Source of the DNA: Pasteurella testudinis DSM 23072 | GTDB lineage: Bacteria; Pseudomonadota; Gammaproteobacteria; Enterobacterales; Pasteurellaceae | Assembly (NCBI RefSeq): GCF_900176075.1 | Contig: NZ_FWWV01000002.1 | Coordinates: 124,001 to 188,000 of the forward strand | Reading direction: 5' to 3' | Length of the DNA stretch: 64,000 nt | In this document: piece by piece, positions 29,610 to 39,350 of the stretch | How the letters are laid out: every line of letters starts with the position of its first letter | Position numbering within the stretch: position 1 is the first letter of the stretch | The notes under the pieces: model-generated | Told to the model about the DNA's origin: nothing | The model's input: only the letters and a program-made list of their open reading frames with translations | Database searches by the model: none | Position numbers and translations under genes: made by a program

Positions 29610-30068
29610 TTAAGCGTAATGCCGTTTGATTTTATCCAGTAATTGATCACAACAGCGATCCAGCAATTGATAAGTCTGGTCAAAATTGTTGCTGTACCAA
29701 GGATCGGGAATATGATCGATCCCCAAATCCGGCACCAGATCGGTAATGTTAAAGATTTTTTCCGTTTGGCCGAACATATTGCGCAAATCCGCCAGATTGC
29801 TATTGTCCATTGCAATCAGATAATCAAACGTATTCAAATCGTTTTTGCGTACCTTGCGGCTGATAAAACCGCACTTGTCGATTCCGTGTTGCAGCAGCAT
29901 TTGCGCCGTGCCGCGGTGCATATCTGCGCCGTCATGATAGCCGGCCGTACCGGCGCTATCGACCGTCACCCAATCTTGCAAACCGGCTTGCACCAGCTTA
30001 TGCCGTAAAATATATTCCGCCATCGGCGAACGGCAAATATTCCCCAGACAGACAAACAGAATCTTCAT
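29610..30068 (-). CDS. Low-molecular-weight protein-tyrosine phosphatase
   Basis: The 152-residue protein has the P-loop VCLGNICRSP (catalytic Cys7 and Arg13) at the N terminus and the acid-loop aspartate in IPDPWYSNN. Start at 30068 puts the P-loop at the usual place, with AAGGAAAAGC as ribosome site. Bacterial relatives act on tyrosine kinases of capsule export, but no such kinase or polysaccharide gene is next to it, so its substrate is unknown. Confidence 0.9.
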   Translation of the reverse strand: MKILFVCLGNICRSPMAEYILRHKLVQAGLQDWVTVDSAGTAGYHDGADMHRGTAQMLLQHGIDKCGFISRKVRKNDLNTFDYLIAMDNSNLADLRNMFGQTEKIFNITDLVPDLGIDHIPDPWYSNNFDQTYQLLDRCCDQLLDKIKRHYA

Positions 30069-30130
30069 GCTTTTCCTTCCCCAATAAAAAACAGGACACA
30101 ACCCTTTTGTATCCTGTCGATAGCTGCAGA

Positions 30131-30217
30131 AATTAATTTTTCATACAAAGCGCAAGCCGCAGACCGTACAAGCAGTACGGTATGGCGCAGCAACGCTGTA
30201 TGAAGAATTAAATTTTG
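30131..30217. repeat. Long imperfect inverted repeat
   Basis: The arms (outer TCATACA/TGTATGA, inner CCGTAC/GTACGG) face each other over about 80 bases between eda and the phosphatase gene. Both genes read leftward. It looks like a folded intergenic element or the transcript end of eda. Confidence 0.5.
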
Positions 30218-30241
30218 TAGCTATAGTCCAAATGCGATGCT

Positions 30242-30889
30242 TTATTTGCGTAAACCACCGACAAAATCAACCGCTTCTTGGGTTAAACGGGTCACTTCCG
30301 CCCAATTGCCCGCCGCAATCGCCTCATTCGGGATCATCCACGAGCCGCCGACCGTTGCCACGCAATCCAGCGCCAGATAGTTCGCTACATTTTTCGGGCT
30401 GATTCCGCCGGTCGGACAGAACGTCAGTTGCGGTAACGGTGCGGAAATCGCCTTCAGCGCCGGTGCGCCGCCGTTGGCTTCCGCCGGAAAGAACTTCAAA
30501 TGATCGTAGCCCAGCTCAAGTGCGGTCATCATTTCCGACGGCGTTGACGTGCCCGGCATCAATGGCACGCTGCCTTGTACGGCATGTTTTAATAATGCCA
30601 CCGTCGCCCCCGGCGAGATAATGAATTTCGCGCCGGCTGCTACCGCCGCATCATATTGCTGCGGCGAGATCACCGTGCCGGCACCGACCAGCGCCTGCGG
30701 CATGGCTTCACTGATGATTTTAATCGCGTCCAGCGCCACCGCGCTGCGCAAGGTGATCTCAAAAACGTTAATCCCGCCTGCCGATAACGCCTGTGCCATC
30801 GGTAATACGTCGTCCAAATTTTTAATCACCATCACCGGCACCACCGGAGAAGCGGCAAAAACCGCACTGGGTTGTAAACTCCAATTCAT
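30242..30889 (-). CDS. eda: KDPG/KHG aldolase Eda
   Basis: Cleaves 2-keto-3-deoxy-6-phosphogluconate to pyruvate and glyceraldehyde 3-phosphate. The 215-residue TIM-barrel has the Schiff-base lysine in DHLKFFPAEANGG, the phosphate site PTGGISPKN, and the glutamate in FEITLRS. It is transcribed alone. A near-perfect CRP site lies about 150 bases upstream, which fits control by sugar status. kdgK or uxu genes are not in the window. Confidence 0.93.
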   Translation of the reverse strand: MNWSLQPSAVFAASPVVPVMVIKNLDDVLPMAQALSAGGINVFEITLRSAVALDAIKIISEAMPQALVGAGTVISPQQYDAAVAAGAKFIISPGATVALLKHAVQGSVPLMPGTSTPSEMMTALELGYDHLKFFPAEANGGAPALKAISAPLPQLTFCPTGGISPKNVANYLALDCVATVGGSWMIPNEAIAAGNWAEVTRLTQEAVDFVGGLRK

Positions 30890-31027
30890 AGCAAAAAATC
30901 CTTGTTAATTAAAAAGAAAGGTTGTCCTTCGGCTTATGGTACACCTTCGGAACAGCTTCCTTGAAGATAGCAAAAAATCGGCAAGCTGTCGCATAGCAGA
31001 ACAGGAAAAGTGCGGTTTAACCCATAG

Positions 31028-31047
31028 TTTGTGATCGAGATCACTTA
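31028..31047 (-). promoter_or_regulatory. CRP site upstream of eda
   Basis: TGTGA-TCGAGA-TCACT matches the CRP consensus with one mismatch at the last base. It lies between nlpD and eda, both leftward, so eda is the candidate target. Confidence 0.65.
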
Positions 31048-31060
31048 ACTTTTACTGAGC

Positions 31061-31084
31061 AAAACGGGCAGAAAATCCTGCCCG
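31061..31084 (-). terminator. Terminator of nlpD
   Basis: Stem CGGGCAG/CTGCCCG with a six-base loop, followed on the minus strand by TTTT. Confidence 0.75.
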
Positions 31085-31118
31085 TGGTTTGTGCCTGGTT
31101 TTGGAAAAAGCGCGATGC

Positions 31119-32387
31119 TTAACGTGACGGTAAATAACGTGCCGGATCGACGGATTTCCCTTTATAGCGGATCTCAAAGTGCAGTTTAACCGAGTTGGTG
31201 CCGGAGCTGCCCATTTTGGCAATCTGCTGTCCTGCGCTGACTTCCTGCTGATCTTTCACCGAAATGCTTTCGTTGTGCGCATAGGCGCTGAGGAAATCAT
31301 CGTTGTGTTTGATGATGATCAGATTACCGTAACCGCGCAGCGCATTACCGGCATACACCACCCGACCGGCGGCAGCCGCATTGACCGCCTGTCCGCGCGA
31401 ACCGGAAATATCCAAGCCTTTATTGCCGCCGTCTGAAGACGAAAACCCTTGGATCACTTTGCCGTTGGTCGGCCAACGCCAGCTGATATTGGAATTGACC
31501 GCACTTGGCGGCGGAGTATTGTTTGCGGTGGCTGCCGTTGCGGCAACCGTACCGGCTGTTGCCTTCACGCCCTGTTGCGCCTGTTGTGCCATCGTTGCAG
31601 CGCTACCCGCCGAGGCTTTGACCGGGCCGGTGATCGTGCCGTCGGAACCGTACTGTGTATTATTCGGCCCCGGAGTATAAGTCACCGACGGCTGTGCCGG
31701 TGCAGCGCTCGCCGCTGGCGCAGCAGCCGTTGTTGTTGCGGTTGTGGCTGCCGTTGCCGCCGCACTGCGGCCGGAACCGACCTGCAACACCTGTCCCACA
31801 CGCAAATTATACGGCTCGCTCATACTGTTTTTTGCCGCCAGTTCCGTAACGTCCATACCGGAAATATAGGCGATCAAAAACATAGTATCGCCCTTGCGCA
31901 CGGTGTAGGTATCGCCTTTGTAAAACCCTTTGTCGATTTGGTTATAGATCGGCGCATTGGTGGCGGTATCGCGCGGAATGGTGAAATCCTGCGACACACT
32001 GCTGTTTTGAGTACTATTCGTGCGGGTTTGGCTGTTCACCGCCGTGCTGACATGTTGTGCCGTCTGCTGCGCTTGGCCGATAGGCTGCTGCACCGCACTT
32101 TGTACATTTTGCTGTACTTGTTGCGCCTGTTGTTGCGCCTGTTGTTGCGTTTGCCCGATCGGTTGCTGAATCGCCTGCTGCACGCTCATACTTTCCGGCA
32201 TACTCTGCTGTTGAATTTCCGGCTGCCAACTGCCGCTGCTCGCCCCACTGGCTTCAACCGGCTGCATAATGCCCGGCGACAAATTGCCGTCGGCACTTTG
32301 TACCGGCGCGCCGCCGCTGCTTGAACAACCGGCCAGCACAGCAATTGCCAAGGCCGTCACCGGAAAAAAGAACAGTTTCGTTTTCAT
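31119..32387 (-). CDS. nlpD: Outer-membrane lipoprotein NlpD/LppB (LysM and degenerate LytM)
   Basis: Activator of septal amidase. The 422-residue precursor has lipobox LAGC near residue 21. A long Q/A/V-rich low-complexity stretch follows (about residues 55-120), then a LysM domain (YTVRKGDTMFLIAYISGMDV). A second A/T/P-rich linker precedes a C-terminal M23 domain. That domain lacks two metal ligands: NKGLD replaces HxxxD and KLHFE replaces HxH. It therefore probably activates an amidase rather than cutting peptidoglycan. No rpoS follows it. Confidence 0.93.
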   Translation of the reverse strand: MKTKLFFFPVTALAIAVLAGCSSSGGAPVQSADGNLSPGIMQPVEASGASSGSWQPEIQQQSMPESMSVQQAIQQPIGQTQQQAQQQAQQVQQNVQSAVQQPIGQAQQTAQHVSTAVNSQTRTNSTQNSSVSQDFTIPRDTATNAPIYNQIDKGFYKGDTYTVRKGDTMFLIAYISGMDVTELAAKNSMSEPYNLRVGQVLQVGSGRSAAATAATTATTTAAAPAASAAPAQPSVTYTPGPNNTQYGSDGTITGPVKASAGSAATMAQQAQQGVKATAGTVAATAATANNTPPPSAVNSNISWRWPTNGKVIQGFSSSDGGNKGLDISGSRGQAVNAAAAGRVVYAGNALRGYGNLIIIKHNDDFLSAYAHNESISVKDQQEVSAGQQIAKMGSSGTNSVKLHFEIRYKGKSVDPARYLPSR

Positions 32388-32401
32388 GTTTAAATCCTTT
32401 A

Positions 32402-32977
32402 CTAACGTAGTATTAAATAGGCAATAACGGCTAAGACTACCACGCCCCAGCCGATCACTTCAATAGAGCGGCGCAACTTGGCTTCAATTTTCGGTCCGCC
32501 CCACGCCGATAATTTCGCGACCAGAAGAAATCTCGCCGCGCGTGAAATAAATGCGGTTACGGCAAACGGCAGCAGCGCCATATGCAACAGCCCGCCGGCA
32601 ATGGTGAACACTTTATACGGAACCGGTGAAAAACCGGCAACGAACAGCACCAAAATGCCCCACTGGTTAAACCAGTCGATGACCTGATCCATCTTTGCCT
32701 GATAGCCGAATTGAATAATATAGTGCTGTACGAAATCATAAGCGTAATAGCCGATGGCATAACCGAGCAGCCCGCCCAACATGGAGGCAAGTGCGGTATA
32801 AAGCGCATACCGCCACGCTTTTTTCGGATTATTCATCGACATTGGAATCAACATCACATCAGGCGGAATCGGGAAAAAAACCGCTTCGATAAAGCTGACA
32901 AAACATAGCCAATAAACGGCGAAACGGTGACGCGACCATTTCATCATTTGGTCGTACATGTTTCCAAAAATTTTCAC
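32402..32977 (-). CDS. yqaA: DedA/VTT-family membrane protein YqaA
   Basis: A 191-residue inner-membrane protein with about four to five membrane segments. The family signs are [18 protein letters not shown] near the N terminus and [15 protein letters not shown] in the middle, where the proline and arginine/lysine positions of DedA proteins fall. Relatives take part in lipid handling or membrane potential; the specific role is unknown. Its start overlaps the pcm stop (ATGA), and it precedes nlpD by 14 bases. Confidence 0.85.
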   Translation of the reverse strand: MKIFGNMYDQMMKWSRHRFAVYWLCFVSFIEAVFFPIPPDVMLIPMSMNNPKKAWRYALYTALASMLGGLLGYAIGYYAYDFVQHYIIQFGYQAKMDQVIDWFNQWGILVLFVAGFSPVPYKVFTIAGGLLHMALLPFAVTAFISRAARFLLVAKLSAWGGPKIEAKLRRSIEVIGWGVVVLAVIAYLILR

Positions 32978-33600
32978 TGTAGCTCTCCTGCCACCAAAGG
33001 AACAAATTTAACATCTTCAATATTTTCCACCCGATATTTATCGCCGACGCGGGTGATTAATTGTAAAACCTGCTTATCGACGCCAATCGGGATCACCATT
33101 CTGCCGCCGTCTTGCAATTGCTGTAACAGCGCAATCGGCATATTTTCCGCGGCTGCGGTCACGATAATCGCATCAAACGGCGCTTTCGCCGTCCAGCCCG
33201 CCCAACCGTCGGCATGGCGCAACTGAACATTATGCAGCTCCAGCTTTTTCAAACGGTGGATCGCCTGCCATTGCAGTTTTTTAATCCGTTCAATGCTATA
33301 CACCTGACGGCAAAGCTTGGCTAAAAGTGCGGTCTGGTAACCGCTGCCGGTACCGATTTCTAAGACCTTATCTTGCGCCGTAAGTTGCAATAATTCGGTC
33401 ATTTTCGCCACAATATAGGGTTGTGACAACGTTTGTCCCTCCCCAATCGGAATCGCCATATTTTCATAACAACGGCGGGTAAAAGCCTCCTCGACAAAAA
33501 ACGCGCGCGGAATTTCATAGATCGCCTGCAAGATAGCTTGATTTTTGATTCCTTGTGAGTGAAGCCGTTGTACCAAACGGCGTTGTTCTATCTTGGACAT
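32974..33600 (-). CDS. pcm: Protein-L-isoaspartate O-methyltransferase Pcm
   Basis: Repairs damaged proteins by methylating isoaspartyl residues with SAM. The 208-residue protein has the substrate loop [20 protein letters not shown] and SAM motif [17 protein letters not shown], then DAIIVTAAA (motif II). The start codon directly follows the surE stop, so the two are translationally coupled as in many gamma-proteobacteria. Confidence 0.95.
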   Translation of the reverse strand: MSKIEQRRLVQRLHSQGIKNQAILQAIYEIPRAFFVEEAFTRRCYENMAIPIGEGQTLSQPYIVAKMTELLQLTAQDKVLEIGTGSGYQTALLAKLCRQVYSIERIKKLQWQAIHRLKKLELHNVQLRHADGWAGWTAKAPFDAIIVTAAAENMPIALLQQLQDGGRMVIPIGVDKQVLQLITRVGDKYRVENIEDVKFVPLVAGELQ

Positions 33601-34341
33601 CTACTCCGTTTCCACCCAGTCATGCAGCCGTTGTAGCGACTGGTGTGCCGTCATATCGGTTTGAATCGGGGTCAGCGAAACATAGCCGTTGGCAACCGCA
33701 TGAAAATCGGTGCCTTCTCCGCTATGTTCCGGCAAGCCGCTGGCACCGACCCAATAGACGGACTCGCCGCGCGGATCGGTTTGTTTCACCATTTCACTGG
33801 CGGATTCGCGATAGCCTAACTTGGTCACTTGCAAGCCTTTTAACTCGGCATAAGGCAGATCCGGCACGTTGATATTGATAATCTCACGCTTGCTCAACAC
33901 ATTGTCGTGGAGTTTCGGGATCAGATCGCATACCACCTGCGCCGCCGTTTCAAAATAAATTCGTCCGTCAAGGGAAACCGCAATCGACGGCAAGCCCAAA
34001 TGCCGCCCTTCCAGCGCGGCGGCTACCGTACCGGAATAGATCACATCATCGCCCAAATTGGCGCCGGCATTAATTCCGGATACCACCAAATCAATCTGAC
34101 CGGACAAAAACCCGTTCAACGCCAAGTGGACGCAATCCGCCGGCGTGCCGTTGATACAGTAATCGCCGTTCGGCAGTTTTAACGGGCGCAGCGGCTCGAC
34201 CAACGTCAGCGAACTGGAGGCCGCACTGCGGTTACGATCCGGTGCGACAATGGTGACCGTGGCGAATTTACGCAGTGCCGCCGCCATGGCTTGAATGCCT
34301 TCGGCGTGAATGCCGTCGTCGTTGCTTAACAGAATATGCAT
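33601..34341 (-). CDS. surE: 5'/3'-nucleotidase SurE
   Basis: Survival-protein nucleotidase removing phosphate from nucleoside monophosphates. The 246-residue product begins with [13 protein letters not shown], whose paired aspartates bind metal. It continues with [26 protein letters not shown] and [20 protein letters not shown], the other active-site strands. It lies between truD (33 bases) and pcm (none). Confidence 0.96.
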   Translation of the reverse strand: MHILLSNDDGIHAEGIQAMAAALRKFATVTIVAPDRNRSAASSSLTLVEPLRPLKLPNGDYCINGTPADCVHLALNGFLSGQIDLVVSGINAGANLGDDVIYSGTVAAALEGRHLGLPSIAVSLDGRIYFETAAQVVCDLIPKLHDNVLSKREIININVPDLPYAELKGLQVTKLGYRESASEMVKQTDPRGESVYWVGASGLPEHSGEGTDFHAVANGYVSLTPIQTDMTAHQSLQRLHDWVETE

Positions 34342-34374
34342 ACCGTTTCCTTTTCTTGGTTTTTGTTCGGGTTA

Positions 34375-35397
34375 TTATTCAGCGCCGCCCACCTGTACCA
34401 GCTCCCGCACCAGCGCAGTGGCATAACTGCCGCTGTCGAGATAAAAACGCAAGCGCAAGCCGTCTTGTTCAAACTGCCAGCTTAAATCTTGCGCTCGCGC
34501 CAGCATTAAACGGCGGGCGTTCTGCAACCGCTCTTTGTGCATTAACGCAAGCAATTCCGGATAACGATCCGCCACCGCCTGTTCACGTTCGGCGGCTTCG
34601 GCTTGGGTCGCCAACGGCTGCGACCCGATTAATGCCGCTGTCAGCCCGACATCATGCCGTTGCAGGCGTGATTGCAAATCGCCCAGTTGATCGGCGGTCG
34701 CCACAAACCAGCTGTGCGACCCCTGCAATTGCAGCACATCGCCGTTCAGCACCGTATCATGCAGTTGATCTTCAATCCGTTGCGCCACGATTAAATTGAA
34801 CAGCTCGCTGCGGGCGGCGGAGAGGTAAAAGCTGCGTTTTTTGCGGTCTTTCACCTGAATTTCGCCTTTTGCCCAGCGCAGCGCTTGGGTTAAATTATTA
34901 CCGTCGCGCCCGAAGCGCTGTTCGGTAAAATAGTTCGGAAAACCGCACTTTGCAATGTGTTGCAGCCGTTGTTGCAGATCCGCACTTTCATGCAGATCGC
35001 GTAATAAAATCTCAAAATGGTTGCCTTGCAAACTGCCGATACGAATTTTACGGTTATGACGGGTAATCTCCAAGATTTCAACCCCGTCCAGCGCAAATTG
35101 TGAAAAATCCGGCGTTGCTTTGCCCGGCAGGTGTAAACAGAGCCACTGCTCGGTCACCGCATGACGATCTTTCAGACCGGCATAGCCCATGTTTTTCGCC
35201 GAAATGCCGGCAAACGCCGCCAGTTTTTCGCCGACAAACAGGGTGTTGGCATCGGTTTTGCGGACTTTCAAAGCAACAAATTCACCGTCGCCGCTCATCT
35301 CATAGCCCAGTTCTTCTTTGACGATAAAGTCACTGAATTCGGCTTTCAAGCGCGCTTGCTGCTGCGGTTTGCCGTGTAAATAAGCCAGTTCCGTCAT
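34375..35397 (-). CDS. truD: tRNA pseudouridine-13 synthase TruD
   Basis: Isomerises U13 in certain tRNAs. The 340-residue protein shows the catalytic motif [16 protein letters not shown] with the essential aspartate near residue 80. The family sequences [14 protein letters not shown] and [11 protein letters not shown] are also present. I use ATG 35397, which overlaps the ispF stop by four bases; the longer reading runs into ispF. Confidence 0.95.
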   Translation of the reverse strand: MTELAYLHGKPQQQARLKAEFSDFIVKEELGYEMSGDGEFVALKVRKTDANTLFVGEKLAAFAGISAKNMGYAGLKDRHAVTEQWLCLHLPGKATPDFSQFALDGVEILEITRHNRKIRIGSLQGNHFEILLRDLHESADLQQRLQHIAKCGFPNYFTEQRFGRDGNNLTQALRWAKGEIQVKDRKKRSFYLSAARSELFNLIVAQRIEDQLHDTVLNGDVLQLQGSHSWFVATADQLGDLQSRLQRHDVGLTAALIGSQPLATQAEAAEREQAVADRYPELLALMHKERLQNARRLMLARAQDLSWQFEQDGLRLRFYLDSGSYATALVRELVQVGGAE

Positions 35398-35873
35398 GCT
35401 GTTTTCACCAGTAGCGCCACCGCTTCGCAAGCGATCCCTTCTCCCCGTCCGGTGAAGCCCAATTTTTCCGTGGTGGTGGCTTTCACATTCACCTGCGTCA
35501 TCTCGCAGCCCAAATCCTGCGCAATGCAGGCTCGCATATCATCGATGTGCGGACGCATTTTCGGCGCTTGCGCAATAATGGTGACATCGACATTACCGAC
35601 CCGATAGCCTTGCAACCGCACTTGACGGTAGGCTTCGCGCAGCAAGCCGCGGCTGTCGGCGCCTTTGTACGCCATATCGGTGTCGGGAAACAGTTTGCCG
35701 ATGTCACCGAGCGCAACCGCGCCCAATAACGCGTCGGTCAAGGCGTGCAGCGCAACATCACCGTCGGAATGGGCAAGCAAACCCTGCGAATAAGGAACGG
35801 CAACACCGCCGATGATAATCGGGCCGTCACCGCCAAAGGCGTGCACGTCAAAGCCGTGTCCTATGCGTATCAT
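35394..35873 (-). CDS. ispF: 2-C-methyl-D-erythritol 2,4-cyclodiphosphate synthase IspF
   Basis: Fifth enzyme of the MEP isoprenoid pathway. The 159-residue product has the zinc ligands in [11 protein letters not shown] and the stretch [18 protein letters not shown]. The C-terminal [17 protein letters not shown] is typical. It overlaps ispD upstream and truD downstream by four bases each. Confidence 0.97.
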   Translation of the reverse strand: MIRIGHGFDVHAFGGDGPIIIGGVAVPYSQGLLAHSDGDVALHALTDALLGAVALGDIGKLFPDTDMAYKGADSRGLLREAYRQVRLQGYRVGNVDVTIIAQAPKMRPHIDDMRACIAQDLGCEMTQVNVKATTTEKLGFTGRGEGIACEAVALLVKTA

Positions 35874-36553
35874 TTATGCGTTCTCCGTTGTAAGTAAAAT
35901 TCCGCCAATGCCAAATCTTCGGGGCGGGTGACTTTCAAATTGTCCGAGCGGCCGTGCACCAAGTGCGGTCGGTAACCCGCCAGCTCCATTGCCGACGCTT
36001 CGTCGGTCAGGATTAGATGATTGGCAAATGCCGCCGCATATGCCTCGCGCAAGACAACCGTCGGGAAAAATTGCGGGGTCAGGGCGTGCCATAATTGGCT
36101 GCGATCTTCCGTTGTCTGAATTTGTTGTCCGCTATCTGCCCGCTTAATCGTGTCTGTCACCGGATACGCCAAAATCGCGCCGTGTTGATCTTCAACCTGC
36201 AACAGCTTATCCAAATCCTGATGAGTCAGGCAGGGGCGCGCCGCATCATGCACCAGCACCCAGCTATCGTCCGCTGCGTGCCGCAAGCCGGCAAACACCG
36301 AATCCGCCCGTGTTTCCCCACCGGTGACCAACTCGATATTCGCCCGGTTTTGCAGCGCAAGCCGTGCGATATAAGGATCGTCTTGCGCCACGACCAAAAT
36401 CACTTTTTCGATCAAAGGATAGCTTAACAGCACGTCAAGCGTGTGCTGCAAAATGGTTTTGCCGTTCAGCAACAGATATTGTTTCGGTTTATCCTGTAAC
36501 ATGCGGCTGCCGCTACCCGCCGCCGGTACAATGGCAATGATTTTCCGTTGCAT
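35870..36553 (-). CDS. ispD: MEP cytidylyltransferase IspD
   Basis: Third MEP-pathway enzyme, coupling CTP to methylerythritol 4-phosphate. The 227-residue protein has the nucleotide-binding [20 protein letters not shown] at the N terminus, [10 protein letters not shown] in the centre and [17 protein letters not shown] near the end. Its first base is shared with the ftsB stop, and it overlaps ispF by four bases. Confidence 0.97.
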   Translation of the reverse strand: MQRKIIAIVPAAGSGSRMLQDKPKQYLLLNGKTILQHTLDVLLSYPLIEKVILVVAQDDPYIARLALQNRANIELVTGGETRADSVFAGLRHAADDSWVLVHDAARPCLTHQDLDKLLQVEDQHGAILAYPVTDTIKRADSGQQIQTTEDRSQLWHALTPQFFPTVVLREAYAAAFANHLILTDEASAMELAGYRPHLVHGRSDNLKVTRPEDLALAEFYLQRRTHK

Positions 36554-36837
36554 TATTGATATTCGTCCGCTTTCATCAAACGGTAAAACACTTCGTTGGA
36601 TTTCACCATATCATGTTCCAAGCGGGCGCGTTCTTCTACCGCAGCAACGCCTTCTTTCAGATCTTTAATCTCCGCCATAATCAACTGATTGCGTTGTGCC
36701 AATTGGGTGTTTTCCGCCGTCCGCTGTTCTATTTCCTGTTGTACCGTCTGGTAATCACTGTATCCGTTCTTACCGAACCAGAAGCTGTATTGAAACAGCA
36801 GTAGTAATCCGCCGAGGATAATAAGCAATACTCGCAT
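36553..36837 (-). CDS. ftsB: Divisome protein FtsB
   Basis: Bitopic division protein that acts with FtsL and FtsQ at the septum. The 94 residues comprise a membrane segment at residues 3-20 ([19 protein letters not shown]) and a leucine-zipper-like coiled coil (about 28-70). It heads the block ftsB-ispD-ispF-truD-surE-pcm-yqaA-nlpD, whose tight overlaps point to one long transcript. Confidence 0.93.
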   Translation of the reverse strand: MRVLLIILGGLLLLFQYSFWFGKNGYSDYQTVQQEIEQRTAENTQLAQRNQLIMAEIKDLKEGVAAVEERARLEHDMVKSNEVFYRLMKADEYQ

Positions 36838-36934
36838 AATTGTCCGTTCTCGCCTGCATTTGAAAATGCGGATAGTTTACCTTGAAATGGGTTAAAAATG
36901 GAATTTTAAACACGCAACGTGAGAAAGATTTATA

Positions 36935-36979
36935 CTCAACCGCACTTTTGCACGCAAATCATCATAAAGTGCGGTTGAG
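36935..36979 (-). terminator. Terminator from facing uptake signals after the amidase gene
   Basis: CTCAACCGCACTTT pairs with AAAGTGCGGTTGAG over a loop of about 17 bases, five bases after the amidase stop. Confidence 0.65.
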
Positions 36980-36984
36980 GAAAA

Positions 36985-37806
36985 TCAGGAACGAATGAAG
37001 AGCTGGCGGTGGCTTAATGCCGGTAACTGACGGCGCACGTCAGCCAAACGCCGGAAATTGATTTCGGCGACGGCAAAGCCTTCCCCCTCGCCGACACCGC
37101 AGATAATTTCGCCCCAAGGATCGATAATCATGCTTTGCCCAAACGTGGTGCGTCCGTTTTGATGGCGTCCGCCTTGCGCCGCCGCAATCACATAACACTG
37201 GTTCTCGACCGCTCTTGCGCGCAACAACAATTCCCAATGCGCCTTGCCGGTGGTGTAAGTAAACGCGGCCGGTAAAACCAGCACGTCGTAAGGCGTTTGT
37301 GCGCGGAACAGTTCGGGAAAACGCAAATCATAACAAATTCCTTGTCCGACCTTGATGCCGTCAATCTCCAAGTGCGGTACTTGGTAGCCCGCCTGAATGC
37401 TGTCGGCTTCACAATATTGCTCGCCGACACCGCTATAACTGAAAAGGTGGATTTTATCGTAACGGGAAAGCAGTTCGCCCTGCTCGCCATACACCAGCAT
37501 ACTGTTCAACACTTTATTTTCATCATTACCACGCAACGGAATCGAACCGCCGAACAACGTAATATGCAAGGCTTTGGCTAACTGCTGCAACGCATTCTGT
37601 AACGGCCCTTGCCCGAATTCTTCGGCAATTGCGAGCTTATCGCGATCACTACTCCCCATCAACGGCCAATATTCCGGCAATACAATCCATTTTGCGCCGG
37701 CCTGCGCCGCCTTATGCACTAAGGTCTGCATATCGTCGATATTGGTGCTGACATCAATTCCGGAAACCATCTGGATAGTCGCCACTTTCATCTTTTTCCC
37801 TGTCAT
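36985..37806 (-). CDS. Nitrilase-superfamily amidase (Nit2/omega-amidase-like)
   Basis: A 273-residue carbon-nitrogen hydrolase with the full catalytic triad: glutamate in WIVLPEYWPL, lysine in SRYDKIHLFSY and cysteine in GICYDLRFPELF. Closest by pattern are the Nit1/Nit2 and YbeM groups, which hydrolyse alpha-keto acid amides or deaminated glutathione. The exact substrate is not determinable. GTAAGGAGCGGAT before ATG 37806 supports this start over an internal ATG five codons later. Confidence 0.88.
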   Translation of the reverse strand: MTGKKMKVATIQMVSGIDVSTNIDDMQTLVHKAAQAGAKWIVLPEYWPLMGSSDRDKLAIAEEFGQGPLQNALQQLAKALHITLFGGSIPLRGNDENKVLNSMLVYGEQGELLSRYDKIHLFSYSGVGEQYCEADSIQAGYQVPHLEIDGIKVGQGICYDLRFPELFRAQTPYDVLVLPAAFTYTTGKAHWELLLRARAVENQCYVIAAAQGGRHQNGRTTFGQSMIIDPWGEIICGVGEGEGFAVAEINFRRLADVRRQLPALSHRQLFIRS

Positions 37807-38093
37807 ATCCGCTCCTTACTAAGGTCTTGATTCTGCAGTCAGTATCCCTTGCTTTTATAAGGAAAACAAGTTGTGATATACATTTTTACGCTTAAAAAAC
37901 AACAAATTGACAAATCATTCCCTCCGTCTGAATGGCTTGTATCTAATCGCAAAGAATATAACACAAGGTTACTATCTATATGCAATATAAAATGATGATA
38001 ATGTAAACATCATATGAAGTGTAAAGATGATTGTAGTCTGGAAACTAAACAGGTAATATGCGCGCGTTTGTAAACTACATTAAAGGAAAGAGT

Positions 38094-38786
38094 ATGAACA
38101 AATATTTTGCTGAATTTTTCGGTACATTCTGGTTGGTATTCGGCGGTTGCGGAAGTGCGGTCTTGGCTGCGGCTTACCCTGAACTGGGCATTGGTTTTGC
38201 CGGTGTTGCTTTAGCGTTCGGTTTAACCGTATTGACGATGGCGTATGCCGTAGGCCACATTTCCGGCGGTCACTTCAATCCGGCGGTTTCGCTCGGTTTA
38301 TTGGTCGGCGGACGTTTCAGTGCCAAAGAATTGCTGCCATACATTATTTCTCAAGTCTTGGGCGCAACCGCCGCCGCTGCGGTGTTGTACTTTGTGGCTA
38401 CCGGTAAAGCGGGCTTCGACGCCGCCGCCAGCGGTTTTGCCAGCAACGGTTATGCCGAACACTCGCCGCACCAATACAGCTTGGGTGCAGCATTAATCAT
38501 TGAAATCGTATTGACCGCATTCTTCCTGATCATCATCATGGGTGCGACTGATGAGCGTGCGCCGAAAGGCTTTGCCCCAATCGCAATCGGTCTGGGCTTA
38601 ACTCTAATCCACTTGATCAGTATTCCGGTCACCAACACCTCCGTTAACCCAGCGCGTAGTACCGGTGTTGCCTTATTCCAAGGCGGCTGGGCAATTGAAC
38701 AATTATGGTTGTTCTGGTTAGCTCCGTTGGTCGGCGCTGCAATCGGTGGTTTCATCTACCGCACTTTGCTGTCCGGTCAAAAATAA
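38094..38786 (+). CDS. aqpZ: Aquaporin Z
   Basis: Water channel of 230 residues with six membrane helices and both half-helix motifs ([11 protein letters not shown] and [16 protein letters not shown]). Length and the NPARS motif favour a water-selective AqpZ over the longer glycerol facilitators. ATG 38094 follows AAAGGAAAG; the longer upstream reading is not needed. It is divergent from the amidase gene across about 290 AT-rich bases that hold no other clear feature. Confidence 0.94.
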   Translation: MNKYFAEFFGTFWLVFGGCGSAVLAAAYPELGIGFAGVALAFGLTVLTMAYAVGHISGGHFNPAVSLGLLVGGRFSAKELLPYIISQVLGATAAAAVLYFVATGKAGFDAAASGFASNGYAEHSPHQYSLGAALIIEIVLTAFFLIIIMGATDERAPKGFAPIAIGLGLTLIHLISIPVTNTSVNPARSTGVALFQGGWAIEQLWLFWLAPLVGAAIGGFIYRTLLSGQK

Positions 38787-38806
38787 CCTCGACTCTGAAT
38801 TAAAAC

Positions 38807-38840
38807 GGCGGCTTTCTTTGCACAGAAAGCCGCTTTTTTT
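38807..38840 (+). terminator. Terminator of aqpZ
   Basis: Stem GCGGCTTTCT/AGAAAGCCGC with a six-base loop, followed by a T-run. Confidence 0.92.
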
Positions 38841-38843
38841 ATG

Positions 38844-38873
38844 TGCTATAATCCGAATATGAATTTCTTATTT
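38844..38873 (+). promoter_or_regulatory. Promoter copy 1, before the 126-residue gene
   Basis: A 30-base sequence holding an extended -10 box (TGCTATAAT) that is identical to 39311-39340 in front of greB. Similarity extends a few bases further on both sides. Confidence 0.75.
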
Positions 38874-38910
38874 AAAATAAAATCAAACTGATATAGGGAA
38901 AATAACTATT

Positions 38911-39291
38911 ATGGGAAAAATAGGTCCGCATGAGGGCAAAGAATTGGAGTTAATGCTTAATCATCAGAAAAAGCTCGCGCTTTTTTATACTGATTCCGAT
39001 ATTCCGCACGAGTTTTTACCTTATATCGAGAATAATACGTTCTCAGTCAACGAGATTTCACTCAAGAATAAAAATAACGGCATGAATATGACTTACTTTA
39101 TCATTTTTAGAGCCGAATCATCGACGGAAGCCGAATATCTGGCATCACTACTCGCACAGAGTTTTGAGCGGTTTATACCGAGCTTGGAAAGAGAAATCGG
39201 ATTAGCACTAGGTTACACCGAAGAAGATACTGCACTGTATATCCAAAATGCTCAATCTGTATTGCAAGTAAATCCGCCATTTTCTTGCTAA
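38911..39291 (+). CDS. Hypothetical protein of 126 residues between duplicated promoters
   Basis: I do not recognise this protein. It begins MGKIGPHEGKELELML, is mixed alpha/beta in appearance, has no signal peptide or membrane segment, and has two cores of hydrophobic strand (KLALFYTD and MTYFIIFRAES). It ends in PPFSC. AGGGAA lies 13 bases before the start codon. It is AT-richer than its neighbours and has no uptake signal. The same 30-base promoter lies before it and before greB, so it appears to have entered between a duplicated greB promoter. Confidence 0.7.
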   Translation: MGKIGPHEGKELELMLNHQKKLALFYTDSDIPHEFLPYIENNTFSVNEISLKNKNNGMNMTYFIIFRAESSTEAEYLASLLAQSFERFIPSLEREIGLALGYTEEDTALYIQNAQSVLQVNPPFSC

Positions 39292-39310
39292 AAGAAGACC
39301 GCTTTTTATA

Positions 39311-39340
39311 TGCTATAATCCGAATATGAATTTCTTATTT
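39311..39340 (+). promoter_or_regulatory. Promoter copy 2, before greB
   Basis: Same 30 bases as 38844-38873 with TGCTATAAT as extended -10 box; greB begins ten bases after the repeat. Confidence 0.75.
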
Positions 39341-39350
39341 TAAAACCATA

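Noticed and set aside
31449-32324. Long open frame opposite nlpD
   Set aside because: It is an arginine/leucine-rich shadow of the repetitive nlpD linkers, with no ribosome site or recognisable domain.
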